Origin: a marine gamma proteobacterium HTCC2080
GTDB taxonomy: Bacteria; Pseudomonadota; Gammaproteobacteria; Pseudomonadales; Halieaceae
Direction of reading: 5' to 3'
Length of the DNA: 64,000 nucleotides
NCBI GenBank assembly: GCA_000169115.1
Contig: AAVV01000002.1
Span: 62,001-126,000 of the forward strand
Shown here: positions 55,678-64,000 of the stretch, piece after piece
How positions within the stretch are numbered: position 1 is the first letter of the stretch
Layout: each line of letters starts with the position of its first letter
Translations under genes and position numbers: made by a program
Notes under the pieces: model-generated
Told to the model about the DNA's origin: nothing
The model's database searches: none
What the model saw: only the letters and a program-made list of their open reading frames with translations

Positions 55678-56184
55678 TCAGTATCGAACTTTCAATTCCG
55701 CACTTTCCTCGCTCGCATGCCAAAGCCGGGCAAAGATATCGGTCCAAGGCGATACATTGACAGGGTTTTCTAGCAGCCTTTTCGAACTGCGGCCGGGCTC
55801 CAAGAGCATTGCTCGTTTCCCGTCACTAATAATAAGGGTTTGATTACGCCATTCTGGGTGGGCGCATAACACATGCAATGACACCGTGGAGGTGAGTCGT
55901 CGCGCTAACGCTATGAGCCGGTGGCGCTCTAAATTAACCGGAGTATCGTCTGCGATGAGTATCCGAATACGCGATTGCCGACCGTTACGTGCCAGGCGGG
56001 CTAAAGCGTCAATAACTTTCACTTCGTCAAACAAAGCAGGTTCTAGATTCGGACTCGCGATATCAATAGTGCGACGCGACGTGGCCAGCAGGCTTAGCAG
56101 CTGCTCGAATGTCTGGCCAGAGTGCGTTGGTGTACCCGCTGTTAAGGGATCAGTGCTTTTGTCAGATCCGGGGGCCGCGGGCAT
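55678..56184 (-). CDS. Hypothetical protein (DUF7931-like), downstream of roxA
   Basis: This 168-residue cytosolic protein has a mixed alpha/beta pattern: TIDIASPNLEPALFD, then RIRILIADDTPVNLERHRLI, LHVLCAHPEWRNQTLIISDG and a C-terminal FARLWHASEE. It resembles the domain of unknown function often found next to or fused to GNAT acetyltransferases in pseudomonads, with a faint phospholipase-D-like look. It is in exactly the same frame as roxA, with one TAA and 12 sense codons between them, so a minor readthrough fusion is conceivable. Function unknown. Confidence 0.7.
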   Translation of the reverse strand: MPAAPGSDKSTDPLTAGTPTHSGQTFEQLLSLLATSRRTIDIASPNLEPALFDEVKVIDALARLARNGRQSRIRILIADDTPVNLERHRLIALARRLTSTVSLHVLCAHPEWRNQTLIISDGKRAMLLEPGRSSKRLLENPVNVSPWTDIFARLWHASEESAELKVRY

Positions 56185-56223
56185 AGATGGGCCGGGGAGC
56201 TCAGCCTCACGATTTTTCAGCGG

Positions 56224-57324
56224 TTACTCCAAGCCCACTAACACGCCACTCATAGCCAAAAAGTTTAAAAAGTCTGGATGCGCAGAGGTCAGTTCATAGG
56301 GGGATACCGTATCGCCACTGCAGAGGCGTTCGAGTATCGGTACTGAGGAAAGCGGAATACGCAGCGCCTCGCCATTCGCGTAAACACTGCACTCGTTACT
56401 CAATGCTTGCCAGCTAACCCGAGCGCCTGGGTGTAGTCGGAGCGCGGTTGCATGTTTGCTAGGGGGCGGAGCGCACTCACCGTGCTCGGTAACAACTTCT
56501 CCCAGCCACGAGCCATCATCCAATGCTTCCATGCTATTCCGAATCGCTTCACGGGCATTGTTCCAATGAGCTAAGGTTATCTCGCCGGGGCGGGGCGGGT
56601 TTGTGACTGAGGCCCGATCTTCAAGGAGCAATTCAGGATCGACACTTTCAAGAGTCTTGTCCGCCCATCGAGCCAGTAGCGCTGCGACGGTAGGGGCCCG
56701 AAATCCTAGGGAATATGTCATGCACGGAGTATCTGCAACACCCCAATGCGCCAGCCCCGGAGGCACATACAATACATCTCCAGCCTCTAGCAGATACTCC
56801 TCCGAAGTTTCAAAGTTTTGCAGGAGGTTGAGGCCCTCGTGTTTTATCCGAGGCGTATTTTCGTCGCACCAGCCACCGAGCCGCCACTTCCTACGCCCGG
56901 TTCCCTGCACTAAAAATACATCGTAGCGATCAAAGTGGGGCCCGACACCACCATCAGCGACCGCATAGCTGACCATGACATCGTCGAAGCGCCACTGAGG
57001 CAAAAACCGCAAGCACTGCCTCAGCGCCGCCACCTCAGGGACCCAGTGATCGACGCCATTAACTAATAAAGTCCAGTCATCGGAACGTTGAAAATCTGCG
57101 GAAACTAGGGGCCCCTGTTTCAGCATCCAGCCGTTTTTTGATTTGCTGATCAGACGACTATCTGCGTCTTCCTCGAATGCCAATCCTCCTAGCTCTTCGG
57201 GGCTTAGCGGCGACTGCCAGTTGGGTAACGCAGCCTTGATGAGAAGCGGCCGGCGTTGCCAATAGCAGTCAAGAAACACTTTTTCATCGAATTGAAAGGT
57301 CAGTAGTGATTCAGACACGCCCAA
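56224..57324 (-). CDS. roxA: Ribosomal protein uL16 arginine 3-hydroxylase
   Basis: RoxA (YcfD) is a JmjC-type Fe(II)/2-oxoglutarate oxygenase that hydroxylates an arginine of ribosomal protein L16. The 366-residue protein has iron ligands His130 and Asp132 in GPHFDRYDVFLVQG and His193 in PPGLAHWGVAD, plus YWQRRPLLIKAALPNW at the N-terminus. The C-terminal dimerisation and winged-helix parts follow. It lies 12 bases after purB on the same strand, the usual gammaproteobacterial neighbourhood. It depends on 2-oxoglutarate from the TCA cycle. Confidence 0.93.
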   Translation of the reverse strand: MGVSESLLTFQFDEKVFLDCYWQRRPLLIKAALPNWQSPLSPEELGGLAFEEDADSRLISKSKNGWMLKQGPLVSADFQRSDDWTLLVNGVDHWVPEVAALRQCLRFLPQWRFDDVMVSYAVADGGVGPHFDRYDVFLVQGTGRRKWRLGGWCDENTPRIKHEGLNLLQNFETSEEYLLEAGDVLYVPPGLAHWGVADTPCMTYSLGFRAPTVAALLARWADKTLESVDPELLLEDRASVTNPPRPGEITLAHWNNAREAIRNSMEALDDGSWLGEVVTEHGECAPPPSKHATALRLHPGARVSWQALSNECSVYANGEALRIPLSSVPILERLCSGDTVSPYELTSAHPDFLNFLAMSGVLVGLE

Positions 57325-57336
57325 TCAACCTCATTA

Positions 57337-59379
<2,043 letters not shown>

Positions 59380-59383
<4 letters not shown>

Positions 59384-60471
59384 AGCGCTCCCTCAATGAT
59401 GCCGCCACCCATGCAGGTGTCGTTGTGGTAAAACACCACCGATTGCCCGGGCGTGATCGCGCGTTGTGGAACATCAAACTCCACTAAAAACCCCGAGGCA
59501 GTTTTCGTTACCACACAGCTTTGATCCGGCTGTCGATAACGAACTTTAGCGGTGCACTGCAGAGGGAACGTAGGCGCTTGTTCAGAAATCCAGAATAAAG
59601 TTGATGCATGAAGGCTGTGCTTATAAAGCCTTGGATGATCATTGCCTTGGGCAACGATCAGCACGTTTCGCTCAACATGCTTTTCAACGACGTACCAAGG
59701 CGCAGCATTGCGATCCGCTAAACCTCCGATACCAAGGCCTTGTCGCTGTCCGATAGTGTGGTACATCAACCCTTGATGCTCCCCGAGAGCTTGTCCATTA
59801 GTATCTTCAATGACGCCGGGTTGTGCCGGCAAATATTGTTGAAGAAAGTCTTTAAAGCGTCGCTCGCCTATAAAGCAAATACCGGTTGAGTCTTTTTTAC
59901 GCGCTGTGGTTAAGCCGGCTTGTTCTGCGATTTTTCGAACTTCAGGTTTGGCAAGATCTCCTACAGGAAACAAACTTCGAGACAACTCTCGATGACCAAC
60001 CTGATGTAGAAAGTAGCTTTGATCTTTGTCAGGATCCAACCCCTTGAGCAGGGCTGTTCGCTCACCAGAATCATCCCGTCGTACGTAGTGCCCGGTCGCA
60101 ATAAAGTCGGCACCGAGTTCGGTAGCGTAATCTAAAAATGCCCGAAATTTAATTTCTCGGTTACATAGAATATCTGGATTAGGCGTTCGTCCACTTTGAT
60201 ATTCAGCAAGAAAGTGCTCAAAAACACCGTCCCAGTATTCAGCCGCAAAATTTGCGCTGTGTAGCTTGATGCCCAATGAGGCAGCAACTGCCTCAGCGTC
60301 GGCGAGGTCTTCCTTCGCGGTACAATAGTCGGTGCCGTCATCTTCATCCCAATTTTTCATGAACAGGCCTTCAACACGATAACCCTGATCGCGCAGTAGC
60401 AAGGCAGCAACCGAAGAGTCTACTCCCCCAGACATTCCAACAATGACGGTGCTAGGACTGGGATTGCTCAT
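59380..60471 (-). CDS. mnmA: tRNA-specific 2-thiouridylase
   Basis: MnmA activates and thiolates uridine 34 of tRNA-Glu, tRNA-Gln and tRNA-Lys, taking sulfur from the Tus relay. The 363 residues show the PP-loop [30 protein letters not shown], catalytic cysteines in [12 protein letters not shown] and [13 protein letters not shown], and [12 protein letters not shown]. One substrate, tRNA-Glu(TTC), and a TusA-like protein are also encoded in this window. It starts four bases after the Nudix gene stop. Confidence 0.96.
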
Positions 60472-60475
60472 AAAC

Positions 60476-60928
60476 TCAGGATTCTATGATGAGTGAAAGT
60501 GGTGCACATTGGCCGGCTCTGCACTGGCGCAGCACCTTAAGCACCAGGTGGCTTCTATGGATAGGCTCTAGGCGTTCAATCTCGTCAAAGCTCATCCAAT
60601 GAGCGCCAATGATACCGTTATCAAGGTGTCGATCGCTATGCTCCAATAGCGGAGAACAGAGAAAAGTATGGCGTAGGTAAGTCGTGCCGTTGTTGGCTGT
60701 CAACATCGCCACACCAAGATACCCGGAGACCTCGACCTCCCAGCGAGTTTCTTCGAGCACTTCGCGGCGTACCGCCTCGACCAGACTCTCACCTTGTTCC
60801 AAGTGCCCGGCGGGTTGATTTAGAACCGGCTCTTCAGCGCCCTGGGGAAGTTCTTCAACCATAAGGTAATGGTTGTCTTTAACCACGACGGCTGCAACGG
60901 TTACGTTGGGTCGCCAGCGGTCACTCAT
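60476..60928 (-). CDS. nudJ: Nudix phosphatase NudJ
   Basis: NudJ hydrolyses nucleoside and thiamine pyrophosphates. The 150-residue protein has [20 protein letters not shown] at the start and a Nudix box in [20 protein letters not shown] at about residues 47-66. I use the ATG at 60928, which overlaps the rluE stop by four bases; the longer frame to 60988 lies inside rluE. The position between rluE and mnmA is typical for nudJ. Confidence 0.9.
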   Translation of the reverse strand: MSDRWRPNVTVAAVVVKDNHYLMVEELPQGAEEPVLNQPAGHLEQGESLVEAVRREVLEETRWEVEVSGYLGVAMLTANNGTTYLRHTFLCSPLLEHSDRHLDNGIIGAHWMSFDEIERLEPIHRSHLVLKVLRQCRAGQCAPLSLIIES

Positions 60929-61551
60929 CGTTTGCGACCGATGGAGTGCTTTACATATTCCCCAGGCTGTAAATTGCCTATTTCCCAATCACCAATGGCA
61001 ATACGGACCAGCCTCAGCGTGGGTAAATTGACCGCAGCGGTCATTCTTCGTATCTGACGATTACGCCCCTCCTGAATCGAAATTTCCAGCCATGCGTCAG
61101 GAATGTGCGCTCTAAACCTGACTGACGGCGATCTTTCCCACAAGTCCGGAGGATCGATGGCCCGAACCTTCGCAGGTTTTGTTAGACCGTCGTTCAGAAC
61201 TACGCCAGAGGTGAGTTGCTCAATAGCCTGCTGTTTCGGAGCCCCCTCAACTTGAACCCAGTAGGTTTTCCAGACCTTGAACTTAGGATTAGCAATCTGT
61301 TGCTGAAGCTTGCCATCGTCCGTTAGCAGGGTCAGGCCCTCCGAGTCATAGTCAAGACGTCCTGCAACACGGAACTCCGGTGCGGACAATAAGTTGGCAA
61401 GGGTTAGCCTCGGTGGGTCATTGTCTCTATCGCTGAACTGGCTGAGGACTCGAAAGGGTTTGTTCAGCAGAATTATATCCGGCAATCCCAGTTCCTCCTG
61501 ATTAATGATAGACTTACACCCCGGGGGAGATGGCCAGTGGTCATCATCCAA
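60925..61551 (-). CDS. rluE: 23S rRNA pseudouridine(2457) synthase
   Basis: RluE converts U2457 of 23S rRNA to pseudouridine. The 208-residue RsuA-family protein lacks an S4 domain, as RluE does, and has DIILLNKPFRVLSQF, the catalytic aspartate in RVAGRLDYDSEGLTLLTDDG and EGRNRQIRRMTAAVNLPTLR. The start is uncertain: a TTG at 61551 gives about 20 residues ahead of the conserved core. It diverges from icd. Confidence 0.92.
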   Translation of the reverse strand: MDDDHWPSPPGCKSIINQEELGLPDIILLNKPFRVLSQFSDRDNDPPRLTLANLLSAPEFRVAGRLDYDSEGLTLLTDDGKLQQQIANPKFKVWKTYWVQVEGAPKQQAIEQLTSGVVLNDGLTKPAKVRAIDPPDLWERSPSVRFRAHIPDAWLEISIQEGRNRQIRRMTAAVNLPTLRLVRIAIGDWEIGNLQPGEYVKHSIGRKR

Positions 61552-61680
61552 TAGCGTTCCATGAAAGCCACATACAGCCGATGGCCCCTAGAACGGGCGC
61601 ACAATTGTATGTTGTCGCATGTCATTGGAACGGAATCCATCGAAACAACTGAATTAAACTAAAAATAGGATTCTCGCAAT

Positions 61681-62934
61681 ATGTCATACAAGCACATTAA
61701 GGTTCCGGAAAGCGGAGACGTGATCACAGTCAACGAGGACAGCAGCCTGTCTGTGCCTGACAAGCCTATCATCCCTTACATCGAAGGTGACGGAATTGGT
61801 GTCGACATTACGCCGGTAATGATTGATGTCGTCAATGCCGCAGTAGACAAGGCCTACGGGGGGCAAAAGGCCATATCTTGGATGGAGATATACACCGGTG
61901 AAAAAGCGGCTGAATTGTACGAAGGGGACTGGTTTCCTGAGGAGACGCTGGAGGCCATAAAAACCTATGCCGTCGCTATCAAGGGACCATTGACAACCCC
62001 GGTAGGTGGAGGCTTTCGCTCACTCAACGTGGCGCTGCGTCAAGAGCTAGATCTTTACACCTGCCTGCGGCCGGTTCGCTGGTTTGAGGGTGTCCCTTCT
62101 CCTGTACGTCGCCCTGAAGACTGCAACATGGTGATCTTTCGAGAGAATTCGGAAGATATATATGCGGGCATCGAATATCAGGCTGGAACACCTGAAGCGC
62201 AAAAGGTTGTTGATTTCATCATTAATGAAATGGGCGCGACAAAGATTCGTTTTCCAACGGACGTAGGCATTGGCATAAAGCCTGTCTCCTCTGCGGGAAC
62301 CAAGCGCTTGGTTCGTAAAGCTATTCAGTATGCCATCGATCAAAATCTGCCATCTGTCACCCTTGTACACAAAGGCAACATCATGAAATTTACCGAGGGG
62401 GCATTTCGGGATTGGGGTTACGAGCTTGCTCAGGAAGAGTTTGGCGGGCAGTTAGTAGACGGTGGTCCGTGGGTGGAAATCAAAAACCCAATAACCGGTG
62501 ATCCGATCATCATTAAAGATGTGATTGCTGATGCCATGCTGCAGCAGGTTTTGACGCGTCCAAAGGAATACAGTGTAGTCGCAACTTTGAATCTTAATGG
62601 TGATTATCTTTCCGATGCTTTGGCCGCTCAGGTCGGTGGAATTGGTATCGCTCCTGGCGCTAACCTTTCCGATACCGTTGCATTGTTTGAAGCCACCCAC
62701 GGAACAGCACCTAAATACGCTGGTCAGGACAAGGTTAATCCGGGCTCGTTGATTTTGTCGGCCGAAATGATGATGCGCCACCTAGGATGGAATGAGGCCG
62801 CAGATCTTATCGTCGATGGTGTGAACGGTGCGATTCAAGCCAAAACCGTGACTTATGACTTTGAGCGATTGATGGACGGGGCTACTTTGGTCTCATGTTC
62901 TGACTTCGGAAAAGCCATAATAAAAGCCATGTAA
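61681..62934 (+). CDS. icd: NADP-dependent isocitrate dehydrogenase
   Basis: Icd oxidises isocitrate to 2-oxoglutarate with NADP, feeding SucAB. The 417-residue protein is the E. coli type: [76 protein letters not shown] and [20 protein letters not shown]. Ser114 in FRSLN is the residue phosphorylated by AceK in E. coli, so switching between the TCA cycle and the glyoxylate shunt is possible if AceK is present. TAGGA precedes the ATG. A strong terminator follows. Confidence 0.97.
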   Translation: MSYKHIKVPESGDVITVNEDSSLSVPDKPIIPYIEGDGIGVDITPVMIDVVNAAVDKAYGGQKAISWMEIYTGEKAAELYEGDWFPEETLEAIKTYAVAIKGPLTTPVGGGFRSLNVALRQELDLYTCLRPVRWFEGVPSPVRRPEDCNMVIFRENSEDIYAGIEYQAGTPEAQKVVDFIINEMGATKIRFPTDVGIGIKPVSSAGTKRLVRKAIQYAIDQNLPSVTLVHKGNIMKFTEGAFRDWGYELAQEEFGGQLVDGGPWVEIKNPITGDPIIIKDVIADAMLQQVLTRPKEYSVVATLNLNGDYLSDALAAQVGGIGIAPGANLSDTVALFEATHGTAPKYAGQDKVNPGSLILSAEMMMRHLGWNEAADLIVDGVNGAIQAKTVTYDFERLMDGATLVSCSDFGKAIIKAM

Positions 62935-62955
62935 GCAATTGTTGTTAATGATTAA

Positions 62956-62981
62956 AGTCCGATTTATCGGGCTTTTTTTTT
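62956..62981 (+). terminator. Intrinsic terminator of icd
   Basis: AGTCCGA / TCGGGCT with a four-base loop TTTA and one G-T pair is followed by nine T. It lies 22 bases after the icd stop. Confidence 0.85.
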
Positions 62982-63506
62982 AATGCTTCCGGTGTTCCTA
63001 AACCGGAGCTTATTGAAGCTGAAAAGCAAAGCTGCTGGCGGCACCTTCTACGAGTCGAGCGACGTTAACCCCCTTATGCCTGCTCGGTGAGCGCATAATT
63101 TAGCGAACAGAAAAAACAGGAGCTTGGGGCAGGTGGCAATGGTTGTCTTAGGCCCGATATATCAACTTGAACACATTGTCCTTTGGGGTAAACCGGCTGG
63201 CTGCTCAGGTCGTAGATATCTCCAATAGCAGCTTGTAGGGCATATCTGGGGTGATCCGATGGCTTGCTTCTTACAGCTGTAGCGCTACGTGACTTATATG
63301 CCCATCTCGGGACCATCTAGGTTTGCACTACAGGCCCAAATAAAGGTTTATTTAGGTGATTTACAGCGAACCTCAGGGTGAAGTCAGCACAATCCAGCAT
63401 AGGGTGTGCGGGGTGGGAGTGGCAGTTTGCAAATCTAACGCGCGGGGGCTGGCTGCCCTCGAGTTGCCCACAAATATGATGTGGCTAATTTTAGGCTACC
63501 CTGACA
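62982..63506. other. Gene-free gap between icd and clpS
   Basis: I see no convincing gene in about 525 bases. An 80-codon minus-strand frame (63074-63316) has no ribosome site or recognisable domain. In pseudomonads this position often holds cspD upstream of clpS; no cold-shock motif is readable here. Confidence 0.5.
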
Positions 63507-63512
63507 TATAAT
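63507..63512 (+). promoter_or_regulatory. Possible -10 element of clpS-clpA
   Basis: A perfect TATAAT lies seven bases before the first clpS ATG. No good -35 is visible at 16-19 bases upstream. If used, transcription would start almost at the first ATG, making translation leaderless or favouring the downstream ATG at 63531. Confidence 0.35.
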
Positions 63513-63518
63513 CTAGGA

Positions 63519-63881
63519 ATGATGACACACATGTATAGCTGGCAAATGGGCCCACCGGACAAAGCCGATCGCGACGATGAAGGAGATCTTGCAGTTGCGC
63601 CGGCGAAACCCAAGTTAAAACGTCCGCCACTATTTCAGGTGGTGCTGCTGAACGACGATTACACTCCAATGGAATTTGTTGTGGAGATTCTTGAATCTTA
63701 TTTTAGATTGGGGCGAGAGCAGGCGACACAAATCATGCTCATGGTGCATACCAAGGGCAAGGGGGTTTGCGGTGTATATCCTCGAGATATCGCAGAAAGC
63801 AAGGCTACCCAAGTGAACACCTATGCCAGAGATAGCGGACATCCGCTATTGTGTGAAGTTGAACCGACTGATGACGAGTAA
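63519..63881 (+). CDS. clpS: ATP-dependent Clp protease adaptor ClpS
   Basis: ClpS delivers N-degron proteins to the ClpAP protease. The 120-residue protein has a flexible acidic N-terminus, then the conserved core [56 protein letters not shown]. The Asp-Asp and Met of the N-degron pocket (NDDYTPM) are present. The exact start is uncertain among ATGs at 63519, 63522 and 63531. clpA follows after 16 bases. Confidence 0.94.
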   Translation: MMTHMYSWQMGPPDKADRDDEGDLAVAPAKPKLKRPPLFQVVLLNDDYTPMEFVVEILESYFRLGREQATQIMLMVHTKGKGVCGVYPRDIAESKATQVNTYARDSGHPLLCEVEPTDDE

Positions 63882-63897
63882 TTAGAGGTAACTGGGT

Positions 63898-64000
63898 ATG
63901 TTGAGTAAAGAGCTGGAAACCGTATTAAACGACGCGTTCAGAACGGCCCGTTCGCGTCGCCACGAGTTCATCACAGTCGAGCATCTCCTCCTCGCATTGC
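63898..64000 (+). CDS. clpA: ATP-dependent Clp protease ATP-binding subunit ClpA, N-terminal part
   Basis: The first 34 codons of ClpA, the AAA+ unfoldase of ClpAP, run off the window end. They begin MLSKELETVLNDAFRTARSR and contain HEFITVEHLLLAL, the ClpA N-domain that binds ClpS. GAGG precedes the ATG, 16 bases after clpS. Confidence 0.95.
   Translation, partial: MLSKELETVLNDAFRTARSRRHEFITVEHLLLAL

Noticed and set aside
63074-63316. 80-codon minus-strand frame in the icd-clpS gap
   Set aside because: No ribosome site, no recognisable domain, and it lies downstream of the icd terminator on the opposite strand.

Overview
The window reads as a chromosomal segment of a free-living aerobic gammaproteobacterium, most likely a marine member of the Cellvibrionales/Halieaceae type. 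This placement is an inference from gene content and order: sdhCDAB-sucAB-lpd-sucCD, prmB-aroC and epmC-pdxB neighbourhoods, roxA-purB-hflD-mnmA-nudJ-rluE opposite icd and clpS-clpA, long-form QueF, CysB and EpmC. There is no rRNA, CRISPR array, insertion sequence, phage gene or integrase. Coding density is high and base composition looks even, so this is core genome with a few lineage-specific operons.

Layout. 1-11083: the lower TCA cycle, with succinate dehydrogenase (sdhC tail, sdhD, sdhA, sdhB), 2-oxoglutarate dehydrogenase (sucA, sucB, lpd) and succinyl-CoA synthetase (sucC, sucD). The lpd reading frame is broken by an apparent one-base shift. 11258-14938: a minus-strand outer-membrane barrel protein, then htpG behind a heat-shock-type promoter, and sixA. 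15088-22622: an orphan LuxR-type regulator, an alpha/beta hydrolase, prmB, aroC, a small membrane protein, an exported methyltransferase-like protein, a TusA-like protein, epmC, pdxB and msrB. 23277-23491: a tRNA-Glu/tRNA-Gly pair with a strong promoter. 23604-29714: a tight run of ABC transporter (yadGH type), queF and a three-gene envelope-signalling set (YfiR-like protein, CHASE8-type hybrid kinase, outer-membrane barrel), followed by tRNA-Ser.

30079-42832: mixed single genes and short operons: serine hydrolase, EEP-family protein, small membrane protein, MFS transporter, moaCDE with a flavin reductase and a Nudix protein, a peroxiredoxin lacking the usual resolving Cys, an ExoIII/Crc-family nuclease, a lone yajC, a PLP desulfhydrase/deaminase, an alanine/sodium symporter, a 5'-nucleotidase and cysB. 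42826-44175: pabB, convergent with cysB. 44293-52431: a complete propionyl-CoA to succinyl-CoA operon (carboxylase beta and unusual alpha subunit, epimerase, B12-dependent mutase, MeaB chaperone). Its product feeds the TCA enzymes at the left end.

52568-55603: a metallo-beta-lactamase-fold lipoprotein, a DHH phosphoesterase carrying two C-terminal PGDYG-like repeats, and a small Rieske protein. 55678-61551: a minus-strand housekeeping run dominated by translation and RNA modification (roxA, mnmA, rluE) plus purB, hflD and a Nudix protein. 61681-64000: icd, a gap of about 540 bases, clpS and the start of clpA.

Most of the window is ordinary. The items most worth a second look are the lpd frameshift, the YfiR/hybrid-kinase/barrel operon, the DHH-PGDYG fusion, the enlarged carboxylase alpha subunit and the structured leader ahead of sucA. 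I did not find clear evidence of a wholly new biological system.
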